Of a stretch of DNA of 64,000 nt, positions 12,251-22,568 are shown piece by piece. A model generated the notes under the pieces. The model saw only the letters and a list, made by a program, of their open reading frames with translations. It had not been told where the DNA came from and made no database searches. Both the position numbers and the translations under genes were made by a program. This DNA is from Phoronis australis (Eukaryota; Phoronida; Phoronidae). The stretch lies in contig NMRA01000385.1 of assembly GCA_002633005.1 (NCBI GenBank), forward strand, positions 3,839 to 67,838, read 5' to 3'. How positions within the stretch are numbered: position 1 is the stretch's first letter; each line of letters begins with the position of its first letter.

Positions 12251-13344
12251 TAACGCTAGGACGTACGCTAGGACCTAGCTAAAATCTAGCTAAAGTCACA
12301 GGTTCTCATTTAAAATACACGTCAATATCTCAAGTAATCTCCCGAAGTCTTGCTTTTTAGTGAGGTCATAGCGATACTGAACGGGAGACTGGTTCCGACC
12401 TCAGCAATGACCATCTTCCTTCCTGCAATGAGCAGCACTGCCAGGAAAGACCCAGCCAATGAAACACCCAAGCCATGGACATTTATTTAATGTTACAACA
12501 TGGGGTTTCAAGAATTCAGGCAGACATTGGGACGTTTATTCGGAAAATTTCATTTTAAAAAGTCAGTTCGGTGTCAACCTGTAGTCACAAATTCAGTTCT
12601 GTGGACCATATATCATTTGTTAACAAAGAATACAGTCTTGGTGAACTTGGTATTTATAGTTTGAAAATAAACAGTATTTTTTTATGCGAAAACCGCTGAT
12701 ATTCTCATAGCAGCTTTCCGTTTACACCCCCCCCCCCNGAGATGCAATCACTTGGGATCAAAAAGTATCAAGGGAGCAGTTTTCAATCTAGTGGTCACTT
12801 TTGTCTCACATTTTAGTGTTTACAGGAACAGCTCATTATTATAAGTATTGCCAAAGTGTTTGTCGTGGTCATTGTAGTCGTCCGGATGGGTGCTTTGCTT
12901 TTTGAAGAGTTCTCCCTGTCTATCATGATTTTTATATTTTTGCTCCTCGGACGGATTAACTATTTTGCAGAGCTATGTGACATATTTATAGATTTGTTTA
13001 CCACAGTGTGCTTTGTAAAATTACTTACCTCACTCGGTGCTTTTGGTCCCGCGAATTATCGACTGTTTTTGAAAATATATTTAGCATAGTGTACTTGTTG
13101 TCTCACGACGGACCAGGCCAGCTTATTTGTGTAGATACTCACTCTCTCCACATCTGGACCCTCGAAGTACTCATATTGTATACTTTTTCACCACAGTGTA
13201 CAGTAAGTATGTTTTGGTCCCGTGGAAATGTTTTCATGTGATTTGTTTCCATATACATTTGGTGATTTTCAACTTTTGGGACATACAGGGGCCCAACAGC
13301 CAACATGATTCAGTTTAATATAGTGATAATTAAGTGTTTGTCGC
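12251..13344. other. Intergenic with a single-N join
   Basis: Contains a C-run ending in a single N at 12,738, a draft join at a homopolymer. Hydrophobic ORFs at 12,856-13,089 and 13,008-13,241 are probably chance products of T-rich DNA. A phrase near 13,096 (CACGACGGACCAGGCCAGCT) recurs in variant form near 17,148. Confidence 0.45.
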
Positions 13345-13807
13345 TTTTAATAATAGATTATGCGCTGACATCATCATTGTTCGTCATTTTTCTCGTAACA
13401 AAACAGAACATCTGTTTATTTCCAGGCATAACAGTGCCAGTCTTCATTCTTAAACAACTGGAGGCTGCTGCCACCATAGACTATAGATACTTAACGAATA
13501 TCTATGCTGCCAAGTAATCATCTGATCTTCAACCCATGGAGCCGTCGGTGCTCCTTATGCTCTTGAACATTTGGTAATTGTCTAAACCCCTTTATACACA
13601 TTACATTTTTTCGTATATGATTTTCTTATGCTAAAATCGGTGTGTGCAGACAGATGTTCCAACTAAAATTTTGCTGGTGGTGTGACATATATACCAAAAT
13701 GTGTACAATTATTAATTCGGACCTTGTAAGCCCGTTAGTTCATGAGACGAAATCGAAAAGGGTTTAAATCATCTTGAGATAAACTCTAGAGACACGTAAA
13801 CTGCCAC
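13345..13807 (+). repeat. Dispersed repeat R2, copy 1
   Basis: About 460 bp, clearly similar to 20,084-20,505: AATAATAGA.TATGCG at the start, then GCTCTTGAACATTTGG, CTAAAATTTTGCTGGT and GAGACGAAATCGA. Copy 1 keeps a short frame ending FPGITVPVFILKQLEAA...AAK* at 13,426-13,516 after a TTTCCAG acceptor-like site. In copy 2 that frame is broken. The host family is unknown. Confidence 0.7.
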
Positions 13808-14445
13808 ACAGTCACCAGGATGTATGGAAATTGCATCAACTGGCTACAAAAACAAAAAAAATCTCATACACTGACGAGAGGAGCAAACACCCTCCCAAAA
13901 TCCCACGGCTCACCACTACGCCAAACGAATTCGCTATTCGCAAGAATCCTGAACCCCCACCNTTAAAAAGAAAACGTCGACTGAAAAAAGAAAAAAGCAC
14001 CACCAGCGTGGGTTAACCTCAAGTAGTCCACCTCGAAAATATTGAGGGGGGTTCAACCTCAAAAAAATTTTTTTAATTTCTTTACATTGTGATTTACTGT
14101 AATTATGAAAAGCAAGTTCACATTTCGAGTTTTGTGACTCATCGGCAAATCGCGCGGAGTTCAATTGTGCGCGTTTTCAGCTTCAGTCGATACTTCTGAA
14201 GTAGCCAAGCATTTTAGATGTATCAACCCCGAAAAAGATAAAGATTTGTAGCTGATTTTTAAAGGTAACTTGGGTCTTTAAGATAAATTTTGATTTGATC
14301 TTATGGAAAATAATGTTGCACCGTTGTGAATCGACGTGCAACGTTTTTACCTCATCTGTCATGTCTTGCTACACGTTTGTAACTTGAATTTGACTGGTGT
14401 ATAATAAAGTTGTTTTGCGCAATAACCATACAGTTTACATGTAAT
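13808..14445. other. Intergenic with a single-N join
   Basis: A single N at 13,962 sits in a C/A-rich stretch, so the short ORFs crossing it are not reliable. Nothing else was recognised. Confidence 0.4.
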
Positions 14446-14700
14446 GTGTTTATTTTAAACAATGATGAACTCGTTTCCCAAAGAACTGTGGTGGCGGGCG
14501 CTATGGTGTGGTCGCGAGTCCGGGCCGCCTTCAAACCTTACAAGTTGGGTCTATACAACGAATGAAACCGAGGGGTGCAGTAACAATGAGAAGGTGACTC
14601 CATTTGCTAACAGTGGAAATTGCGGGTAGGCTGTACATTCCCAGCAAAGACTTAATGGACTCATGGGGTGTTCAACAGGTCTCCTAAGGCCCTGCACCCT
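14446..14700 (+). repeat. Dispersed repeat R3, copy 2
   Basis: The second copy of the repeat described at 11,943, diverged and with small indels. It carries the same GGTGGCGGGCGCTATGGT core. Unlike copy 1 it has no long palindrome beside it. Confidence 0.6.
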
Positions 14701-15037
14701 ACTAATCGATTGATAGTAAGCTGTAGTTCAACTAATTGCAGCGCCCCCTACGTTACTTTTTCTCTCAATCTTATAAACACTGGCAATAGGAGGCGTTAAA
14801 GTGTACGCAACATGACTCTAGTACCTCAAAATACATTTTATTATTATATCTTACTTGATTTCAGTGCCTTTAGTGCACAGCTCATAAAGAAACACGTAAA
14901 AATTGAAAAAAAGAATAATTATGTACAACGTCATGGGTTGAACCCAAGTCGTTCGGCACACTGTTCGGATCAGCGACTAAGTGTATAGAGTGAAGTGAAA
15001 GTAAAGTATATTTAGCGTCGAGAAGGTTCGAAGAGGG

Positions 15038-15277
15038 ATGAAAAGATGTGTTTGCGGAGGCTGCAGCAACAGCAGTCAGACGGAGAACGTCTCGGTGTTC
15101 CGAAGGACGCCAAAGTTGCGCAGTAGTGGCATCGCTTCGTGCGCCGAACGAGAGTGTGGGACCTCAGCGTGGACCAAGCGATTCTGTCCGGAGCCACTCT
15201 GTGTTCTGCCCACTTTGAGGAGTCGTGTTTCGACTCCAATCAGAGGAGATGTTACGATGAAGGCCTGGTTCAATAAA
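15038..15277 (+). pseudogene. THAP-domain ORF, broken
   Basis: The frame opens MKRCVCGGCSNSS, giving the C-x4-C half of a THAP C2CH zinc finger (C4/C9). It continues in the +1-shifted frame as VPKDAKVAQ*WHRFVRRTRV and ends ATLCSAHFEESCFD, giving the C-x2-H-F half plus the expected W and VPKD/FP positions. One frameshift (around 15,098) and one in-frame TAG just before the conserved W break it. THAP domains bind DNA and occur in P-element-type transposases and host regulators. The domain is immediately followed by a convergent acidic ORF. It is clearly THAP and clearly damaged. Confidence 0.75.
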
Positions 15278-15310
15278 GGACAATATTTACTATTCAGAAA
15301 CATCGGCTCT

Positions 15311-15535
15311 TTATTCAGGATCGTCTGTTGGATGACTGGGTTGACTGGCCGAGCCCGAGGCCGCTTCTCTCGCGGGAGGATCCAGTTCGTAAGGCCTCAA
15401 AGTAGAAAAGTACGCAGCTGAAAACATATCAAACTCGTTCTCGCTTTCGTGCAACCCCATTTCGTCATCCTGGCCACCATTCTCGTACGTTTCTTCATAG
15501 TATTTGTTCATTTCTTGCTCATAATCGTTGTCGCT
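15311..15535 (-). pseudogene. Acidic ORF resembling the N-terminus of P2X7-C-terminal-like proteins
   Basis: Minus-strand frame beginning (T)AESREFESDNDYEQEMNKYY, rich in Asp/Glu, and containing STLRPYELDPPAREA. An acidic leader followed by a P-Y-x-(F/L)-(E/D)-P motif is typical of invertebrate proteins that carry the Cys-rich P2X7 C-terminal domain. The counterpart in element copy B here is GYQFKPEY. The Cys-rich part is absent, with a stop at 15,311. It converges on the THAP ORF and ends only about 35 bp from it. The assignment is inferred from motif and context. Confidence 0.35.
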
Positions 15536-15610
15536 TTCAAATTCCCTACTCTCCGCCGTTGTTCAATGCTAGTCGCTGATCTCTTGTGTTCAACCCATGA
15601 TGTCACATGG

Positions 15611-16228
15611 CGGGAAATGTGAAAATTGGCAAAATTGAAAGAGAAATCAAAATTTCGAGCTAATGACACAAAATAATCATGGATTTGGCTAAATTTTACG
15701 TCATACATTTAGTCTGTGGCCACCGGTAATTCGAAATGTGCAAAAATCCATGGTGTGTACTGTTTAAAACATGTTAGTGCAAACACAGACGTTTGGACGC
15801 ACAGAACAGTTCTCACAGGGGTTTGCCTATCAGAACACACGTCAATGGACTCTTCACTCTTTCTTCACTCTGTCAAAACTGCATGCAAATAAAGAAAAGT
15901 TGAGTCATTTCACACCACGAGCCCTACAGATGAGCACAGAAACTTTATTCTTTCTTGTATTTTGACCCTTTCACTCTCACTGAAAACCAAGAGCGCTAGA
16001 CTAAGAAAAATAGGGGCAAAAATGCAAAATCGCCACTTTTTACCCCAAAACCACCACTTCTCTGCCGATGCTTGACTAAAGCCAACATTAGATTCCGAAA
16101 GCAAATTTCCTACCGATTCCAAAAATGTGGTCCAAACGTACTGTCAATCAACTAGTTTTTTTTTTTGCAAATCTGTCTTGTTTGAGGGCTACCTGAAATC
16201 GCGGCCAATTTCTCAGTTGCTACCTAGC
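15611..16228. other. Intergenic, nothing recognised
   Basis: Short ORFs only. The frame at 15,508-15,708 (minus) lies upstream of the acidic ORF and is probably its leader region rather than a gene. Confidence 0.4.
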
Positions 16229-16855
16229 AATGCACAAATGCCACCATATTGAAGAAGAGTGCAGTACAGCCGAGCAAGTGGCCTTTTTATTCTCAGCATG
16301 TTCACAAACACAAACACATCACATTCTCTGAGCCTACATGCAATGACTACCTACAAAATGCTCCCAAACTTGGCCTACCCCAAAATCTTAATATTTTAAT
16401 TAACAATTAATTATCAAAAAATTCATTGCACAAACTTTGTTTTAAAATATAATTGAAAAATCCCCCAACCATGAAAAGATTCCTACGCCAATGTCCACTA
16501 AAACTGCGCTCTTACCCCGTCAGAACGGGTCCAGAACTTTGTTTCGAAATCACACCTTACGACTTTCTACATTCAAGCAGAGGTTATGCCCAGTTGCATG
16601 AAACAGTCCAAAATATCGAATCAACAGGGGCAGGTCTGGAAATTTTTTTTGCTACACGGCAATGCACAATTGAGACACAATTGCAACAAGGGGCCACCAT
16701 CTTGAACAAGAGTGCAGCTACAGCCGGGAAAGTGACCTTTTTTCATTGTTAGCATGTTCACAAATACAAACAAACCAATTCACTTAGCCTACATACAATA
16801 CTTAACAAAAAAATGCCACCAAGCCTGGCTTACCCCTAGACTTTAATATTTTGGA
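16229..16855 (+). repeat. Local direct repeat R9 (two copies)
   Basis: 16,229-16,400 and 16,670-16,855 share CAATGCACAA, GCCACCAT.TTGAA.AAGAG, GTGCAG.TACAGCCG, AGCATGTTCACAAA and CTT.ATATTTT in order. The 99-codon ORF at 16,453-16,752 spans the second copy and is not supported as a gene. Confidence 0.65.
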
Positions 16856-17224
16856 AGTACAGCCTAACTGTTCAGTGCCACCTAATGGTCATTTCAATTA
16901 ATTCAACTCACATGACGTCAGAAACAGGATAGCATAATGGCAGGATAAATTGATTTGAGATGGGATTAGTTTTGCACAACTAAACATTCTAAGATGAATG
17001 TCTTGTTTGACTGAAAGTGCGCCAAGTTCCATCAATGAGTAACAGCAAGATGCACAAAATATATGTATAAGCAACTACTGGGAACTAAATAGTGTCTAGG
17101 GAGTAGTTTTCAATTCAAACTTTCCGCATGGTATACTACAGGTCTCGCGACGGACTAGGTCAGCTTATGATGATAGATCGAATTTTCCCGGTGTCTGCTT
17201 GCAACCAAGTTCATTGAAGCATTC

Positions 17225-17675
17225 TTATTTTTACAAAATGAGCTTCTAATTGTCAAAAAAATCATCTGTCAATCGGTTTATTTCATAAATAAATAAACCT
17301 GTAAATCAGAAACCAACAATCAAATGCGTTTACCTTAATTCTCTTTTGATCCCCTGTTAGTGAGTTTAAACAACAAAACTTGTACCGAAGTCAAAAAGTA
17401 ATGTATTTATTGTCATTTGAATTTGAGTAATTTTTTGGGAAGTTTCCAACTTTCATCAATGTCTTTGAGAGTTATTTTAGATAGGCAAAAAGCGTCCAGG
17501 TGCACTTTACTATTTGGGGATGTGATTATAGAGTTTTTTTTCCATATCCAGACTTCAACTAAATTCCTTGAATCGTCATCACTTCTTAAAAGATTAGCCT
17601 CTAACTGCTAAAAATCATATATTAACCTGTCGGTTTTCGAAGATACATAAGCATGTAAATCATAAACCAACGAAT
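17225..17675 (+). repeat. Local direct repeat R11 (two copies)
   Basis: 17,225-17,311 and 17,571-17,675 share a block of TTCT.A......CTCTAACTG/TTCTAATTGTCAAAAA, CTGTCGGTT/CAATCGGTT and TGTAAATCA.AAACCAAC. They lie about 345 bp apart and are diverged and non-coding. Confidence 0.5.
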
Positions 17676-18444
17676 TTGTTAATTAAAATGGAAATCAATG
17701 TTATAAGCAATATCTGCATCCATGAAGATTTTTGGCGGGTAACCCGGGGAAAATAGGAGACTGGGCATTCATAGTGAGGTGTACTTTTTGCACATTACCG
17801 AGGTACCTATCACGATTCAAGAGTTTAACTTGACCCCCCCCCCCTTCCAAAAATGTTGAAATATTTGTTTATTATTGGGAGTATTTGAGTACACTCGTTC
17901 ACCTCAACTGTAGCCTCGACAGCACTGTTTTCCACATGTGGGAATTCCTTACAAACAACCCATAGTAACCACTTTCAAAAGAGAATGATATTATTCTTGT
18001 GATGCTATGGGAAACAGTAACATTATTTTATAATTACATTATTTTTGGCCATAGGACGATTAGAAAACGAACAATCTCTCACTCTCATTTAACCACATGG
18101 ATGTGGAATGGTAATACACTTGCTGTCCTACTGTACATATCCTAATGATGTTTTATGAAAAGACGTTGAGTTAACATGAACTTTTTTATTTGTGCGGCGA
18201 TTGTCCTTTTATCTCATTATTCTACAACTAACCATCGGAAATAATCCTTTTGTATAATTAACAAACAGGGGTCTTCACGTTCTTCAAAATTCCACCCTTT
18301 CGATGGTGATCAATCCTATTGCATTTTTTCACATTTTTGGTTGTTTGGATTGAATGCCTTGATACTGCTGTGCTGTGCACGAATGTTGGTGTTTTTCATG
18401 AATTTGGAATCTCAACTTCGATCGTCGAGAATACTTGGCAGTGT
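17676..18444. other. Intergenic, nothing recognised
   Basis: AT-rich with one C homopolymer near 17,836. No gene or repeat partner was recognised. Confidence 0.4.
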
Positions 18445-18505
18445 CCATGGGCGGTGCACCAAAGGGGNNNNNNNNNNNNNNNNTTGGGGTTTACCCCCCC
18501 CCCCC

Positions 18506-18553
<48 letters not shown>

Positions 18554-18580
18554 TTTTCAGTGCTGCGCCGCCCATGATGT
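18445..18580 (-). mobile_element. GC-rich TIR repeat R4 with internal gap and microsatellite
   Basis: Bracketed by CATGGGCGGTGCACC and GTGCTGCGCCGCCCATG, an inverted pair also seen at 27,199-27,352. The centre holds a 16-N gap (18,468-18,483), a C run and a (CA)n tract. The overlapping ORFs on both strands are read through Ns and (CA)n and are not genes. Confidence 0.6.
18508..18551. repeat. (CA)n microsatellite
   Basis: About 22 CA units directly after a C homopolymer and close to an assembly gap. The length is unreliable. Confidence 0.95.
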
Positions 18581-19461
18581 GGGATTTACATATATAGAGG
18601 GACAAAGGGACATTTCCCCGAACTGTTCCACCGATAGAGGGTACCGTCCGAAATGGGACACCTTAATTATGAAAGGATAAATATCACTAAGCTTGGAAAA
18701 GAGTGACAGTTCATTCTACCGTCGTGTGGTCACAAGACGGTGCAGGAAGTGACCCTCTTTAACATGAAAGTCAGTTGCACGATTTCACAAAAAACAGGAA
18801 ACTAGACGTAATCGAGTCCAACTTTGGGTTTTCTCCGTGAGTGGACCCTTAAGAATTCGTCAATAAAAACAAAAAAGGATAGCCACTTGAATGTCATCAA
18901 TGGCCTCCTTCAAGGGTGGGGACCCTCAATATGAAATTATCAATATTTTGAAAAATCAAGAAATGTGCAGCAATTGATGATATCTGTCAGGGCATCAAGT
19001 GATACACAATTTGAGAAAAAAGCTACTGTTATTTCAGTTATCCTTTGCCAGAGACGGGCCTCTGGAAAACTATGACTTTGCAGTCGCAAAATTTTGACTT
19101 ATTGAATTTAAAAATCGAGTAAATTAACACGCTCTGCAAAAACTTCGCTTTACAAATTTTTTAATTTTTCGAAATAAAATGCATGAATCATTACGTGCCG
19201 ATTTTCAAGTGCATTTATACGACCTGTTGTGCGAAAGCGGAGATCCCAACAACAATGTCCTGGATAAGGTCCCCAAAGGTAAACCATGCACTGATACAGA
19301 GTTGTTAAATGTTTCTCTTGATTTTTCTGTCTAATTCGCATTTAGCAGTCTTTCTTTTCTCGACTGTCCCTGCCCCACGCGTATGTCGGCTGCCACGGTT
19401 GAACCCAGACGCCTGAAAATTTTGGGGGGCCGTGCCCCCCCCCCCCCCCTTCCTACGCTCT
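18581..19461. other. Intergenic, nothing recognised
   Basis: No supported gene. A C homopolymer at 19,434-19,450 lies immediately before the truncated left end of element copy A. Confidence 0.4.
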
Positions 19462-19520
19462 GATTGGTTAGGATGAGAATAATTCATTTTGAAACAGAAC
19501 GCAGGATAACAAACGTCTAC

Positions 19521-19690
19521 ATGGCAACTCACCCGGCGCCAATCCCGACTTAGTCAAGAGCTCATCCGACGAAGCCTTCACGGGTCGGATCGTTAGGTTT
19601 CACAGGATATCAGTTCATTGATCAAGAAATAATAGAGGCGCCGTGAACATGCACAGGCAACAGAACGTATGGATAGATCTTTGGTAAGCC
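19521..19690 (+). pseudogene. P2X7-C-terminal-like ORF remnant (copy A)
   Basis: ATGGCAACTC at 19,521 is the same start as in copy B. Frameshifts and a stop appear within about 30 codons, and only pieces such as the GATCAAGAAAT...GCGCCGTGAAC block still align. The Cys-rich segment is deleted. Confidence 0.55.
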
Positions 19691-19915
19691 AGCATTCGTC
19701 GGAGAAATCACTGTCAACGAAATGCCGGCCACAGACACGGAGATGTTTCATGGCCTCATACTTGCTATTAAAAGCGTTACGTACCTTTCATTCTTCACTA
19801 CCGCGAGCCACATCCTAAGCATTTCGGGCTCTCGAGGAAGTCGAAAAAAAACGATATACCCGCTTTCTTCGCAGCTCTATAGTTCGGACAAGCGGGAACG
19901 ATGCACCGCAATATA
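19690..19915 (-). pseudogene. THAP-domain ORF remnant (copy A)
   Basis: The minus strand reads CIVPACPNY (C-x4-C), then, after a one-base frameshift in a T run, LRMWLAVVKNER, and ends HLRVCGRHFVDSDFS with the C-x2-H-F half. All four zinc ligands and the central W survive, but in different frames. The initiator ATG is mutated. Confidence 0.75.
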
Positions 19916-20083
19916 GCGGCATTCACTCTGCAGACGAACCACTGACGTCGCTGCGTCGTTTCTCACCTTCCTCACAGGTTAACGCGACACCTCTAGGCAA
20001 GGTGAGGTCGACCGTGAGGCGATGTGGATATAGACCGATTAAGACGGTAAAAAGACTAATTAAATCGGGTGGCATTCTCCTTT

Positions 20084-20505
20084 AATAATAGACTATGCGT
20101 TGAGACCACCATCGTTCGTCAGTATTTCTTGTAACGAAAGGGAATGTATGTTTATTTCCGGACATAAAGGTGCCGGTCTTCGTTCTTAAAGAACTTGAGG
20201 CTGCTGTGACGCGATCATCTGATATTCAAGTTGGGTTATTACGTGGACGTCGGTGCGGGCCCTTATGTTCTTGAACATTTGGTAGTTGTCTAAACGCCTG
20301 CATAAACAATACACTTTTTCGTATACGTCGTATGCTAAAATTCGGTGTGTGTAGGCAGATGTACAAACTAAAATTTTGCTGGTAGCGTGACTGGTACCCA
20401 GATGTGCACAAATATGGATTTACGACATTATTCGCCCTCGAGTTCACGAGACGAAATCGAGAAGGGTTTTAAATCCTTCTAAAAAACGTAAATCCGCCAC
20501 TGGCT
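20084..20505 (+). repeat. Dispersed repeat R2, copy 2
   Basis: Aligns with 13,345-13,807 from AATAATAGACTATGCG through CTAAAATTTTGCTGGT to GAGACGAAATCGAGAAGGG. Its first base follows the TTAA right flank of element copy A, and copy 1 also has TTTTAATAATAGA at that point. Copy A may therefore have inserted into a TTAA at the R2 edge. Confidence 0.7.
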
Positions 20506-20795
20506 TTACACATCAGGCCTGCAGTCAGCATTGCGCGGGGGTGGTTCGAATTCTAGAACGGTGGACCTTAGATATTTCGCAAACGTCGACACTAGTTTTC
20601 GGCAAGGCCCTTGACGTAGCTTAACTAGGGTGTAATCTCTATTCACGACTCTCAGCTCTGTGTTCCCAAGATCAGAAATGAAGATGCCCTGAGAGTTGCT
20701 CACAAAGAACGGGACCCAAATTCGGACGAAATGTGGTCCAGGAAGAGAACGTTCCCGCATTACCCCCTGCCAAACTTTCAAACCGGACGTCGTAC
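20506..20795. other. Spacer between R2 and element B
   Basis: Covered by a 130-codon minus-strand ORF (20,506-20,898), but this frame runs into the terminus of element B. It has no recognised domain, so it is not called. Confidence 0.4.
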
Positions 20796-21888
20796 TTAAA
20801 AGAGAATGACACTCAAAAAACAACTTATTTTGTATCAATTTAGATCGATTAGTTCTACTCGATAACGGCACGTTCGGTTGCGTTACCTGACACCTCACGG
20901 CAGACGGAGGTGTTGAAATTATCCAATGACGTCATTGGTTTCACACGTAGTCTGTTCAGCAGTTCACAACACGGGTTACTGGTGTCAGCTTATCGCTTGA
21001 ATTCATCGTTTAACGCCAATAAATCATCAAACTTACATGTACATGTAAAACCCATAAAAATACACCGAGTTCTTATGAAAACGTGTCGTTTTATTTCGCT
21101 GTTGTGCATTTATTGGTATTTCGAGACACCGTAGCCTACAAAGTTGGGCAGGCCAATTTACCAAGGTCCGTAGCAGGAGTTTGGGGTCTGTTCGAAGTAT
21201 TCTTCCGTGAAATACAGACAGGAGAACCTAGATCTGTGTTGTTTAGACTTGTGATTTTTTTAGTTCTAAACACACAAAACGCTTGTCATCTCGGCCAGTG
21301 GCTCGGAACCCGATCAGGCCTGTCGCGGCCGGACTGAAGACATCACGAACATAAACCAGCCAAAGATGGAAACTAAACTTCCAGTCACGAATATACTATA
21401 CTAGTGACCCAAAGAAGTAATGTGCACTTGGTTATTTTGGTGAATTAGCCGCAAAACTACAAATCTACTTGCTAGCTCGTAGGGGGCCGCGAAGTCAGGT
21501 CACCCTTCCAAAGAACCGTCAGGGCAAAAGTTGTACAGTAACAATGATTCGAATAATGTATATGAATATCTAAATAAAGATTCCCCTAACATCTGACCAT
21601 AGGATATAAAAGTTATTGTTTCGCAACAGCATTCTGTCAGAAAAAACTGAATTAGCATGAGCTCACACGGCCTCGGTGTCCGGTCAATTAGTTTTCATTA
21701 TTGCACCTAAAGCCGGTAACGCAGTGATTTATTCATTGCTGGCTTCTCAAATCATTTGCATTCACGAACACTCCAAAGGCATTACAAATTGCATATAATG
21801 AGACAGACTTGGTTTCAGTTTCATATAAGTATTGGTTAGGGTGAGAATAATTCATTTTGAAATAGAACGCTCAGTAATAAACGTAAAC

Positions 21889-22180
21889 ATGGCAACTCGC
21901 AATTCCGACTTGGAGGAGTACTCATCTGACGAAGACTTCCCAGGTAGATCGTTAGGTTTCTCAGGATATCAGTTCAAACCAGAATACACTGATCAAGAAA
22001 TATTAGAGAGGCGCCGTGAACGTGCACAGACAATGGAGCATATGGATAGTTAAGAAAACCGTCTCAATGACTTGTCATGGTGTCAGTGCGCTAACTGTAC
22101 CATAATGGAAACGACTGACGCTTGAGTTTGTTGCCACGAAATTCAACATGTGAAACGCCTTCTTGGAGAAGCAAGTCGGT
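21889..22180 (+). pseudogene. P2X7-C-terminal-like (P2RX7_C) ORF, copy B
   Basis: Opens at ATG 21,889 with acidic MATRNSDLEEYSSDEDFPGR, then GYQFKPEYTDQEILERRRER. After an in-frame TAA at 22,051 the same frame continues ENRLNDLSWCQCANCTIMET, then a TGA, then VCCHEIQHVKRLLGEAS. The W-C-x-C-x2-C...M-x-T...(C)-V-C-C-H pattern is the zinc-binding Cys-rich block of the P2X7 receptor C-terminal domain, which occurs without the channel in many invertebrate genes. Two stops, one replacing the conserved Cys before VCC, and a truncated C-terminus mark it as dead. The far end overlaps the antisense THAP ORF. Confidence 0.8.
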
Positions 22181-22392
22181 ATTTGTCAATGAGGCACTAC
22201 CCACGAAATGTCGGCCACAGACGCGGAGATGTTTCACCGCCTCGTACTTGGTATGGACGCCGTACTTTTCATTTTTTACTGCCGCGAGCCATTTCGAAGC
22301 ATTTCGCGCTCTCGAGGAAATCGAAAAAACGATGTGCCCACTTTCCTCGCAACTTCATAGTTCGCACAAGCGGGAACGATACACCACACCAT
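22140..22392 (-). pseudogene. THAP-domain ORF, copy B
   Basis: Starts MVWCIVPACANYEVARKVGT at 22,392 (C4/C9), then SFFRFPRE. A one-base deletion relative to copy C then shifts the frame, which continues WLAAVKNEKYGVH and HLRVCGRHFVGS. The order C-x4-C, FP, W, C-x2-H-F is a full THAP C2CH domain, and apart from the single frameshift it is the best preserved of the three. It runs opposite to, and overlaps the end of, the P2X7-C-like ORF. Confidence 0.85.
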
Positions 22393-22568
22393 GGCGGCAC
22401 TCACTTTGCAGATGAACCACTGACGTCGCTGCGGAGTTTCTCACTTTCCTCACAGGTTAACGCGACACCTCTCGGCAAGGTAAGGTCGACCGTGTACGAG
22501 CCGATGTGGCCACAGACCGATTTATACGGTACAAAAGACTAATTAAATCGGGTGGCATTGTCCTTTAA

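Larger units (their letters stand above)
14925..15610. mobile_element. Candidate element carrying convergent THAP / acidic ORF pair
   Basis: The two convergent ORFs are bracketed by an inverted pair, ACGTCATGGGTTGAAC (14,930) and GTTCAACCCATGATGT (15,589), with 14 of 16 matching. I could not extend these to true termini or find a target duplication, so the boundaries are provisional. Confidence 0.3.
19462..20083 (+). mobile_element. THAP/P2X7C TTAA element, copy A (5' truncated)
   Basis: Homologous to the right ~740 bp of copy B, starting at ATTGGTTAGG and ending GGGTGGCATTCTCCT followed by TTAA. The first ~1 kb seen in copies B and C is missing. Homology starts just after a C homopolymer, so the loss may be real or an assembly effect. 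It carries both decayed ORFs in the convergent arrangement. The right TTAA abuts repeat R2. Confidence 0.8.
20800..22564 (+). mobile_element. THAP/P2X7C TTAA element, copy B
   Basis: Left end TTAA/AAGAGAATGACACTC and right end GGGTGGCATTGTCCT/TTAA are inverted repeats flanked by TTAA on both sides (20,796-20,799 and 22,565-22,568). About 1,765 bp. The first ~1.1 kb is non-coding, with the AACTTATTTTGTATCAATTT block shared with copy C. The right part holds the two convergent ORFs. TTAA flanks are the hallmark of piggyBac-type insertion, but the internal genes are not a piggyBac transposase. It is probably a non-autonomous or gene-carrying element. Confidence 0.8.

Noticed and set aside
12856-13241. 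Hydrophobic ORFs that could suggest membrane proteins
   Set aside because: T-rich DNA yields Phe/Leu/Ile-rich frames. There is no conservation or splice structure.
18319-18680. Several overlapping ORFs on both strands with poly-His/Thr or poly-Cys/Val stretches
   Set aside because: They are translations of a (CA)n tract and of Ns in an assembly gap.
20506-20898. 130-codon minus-strand ORF
   Set aside because: It starts inside the terminus of transposon copy B and extends into flanking spacer, so it cannot be one conserved gene.
22150-22542. 130-codon plus-strand ORF in element B beyond the P2X7-C-like block
   Set aside because: From about 22,180 it is the antisense shadow of the THAP frame.
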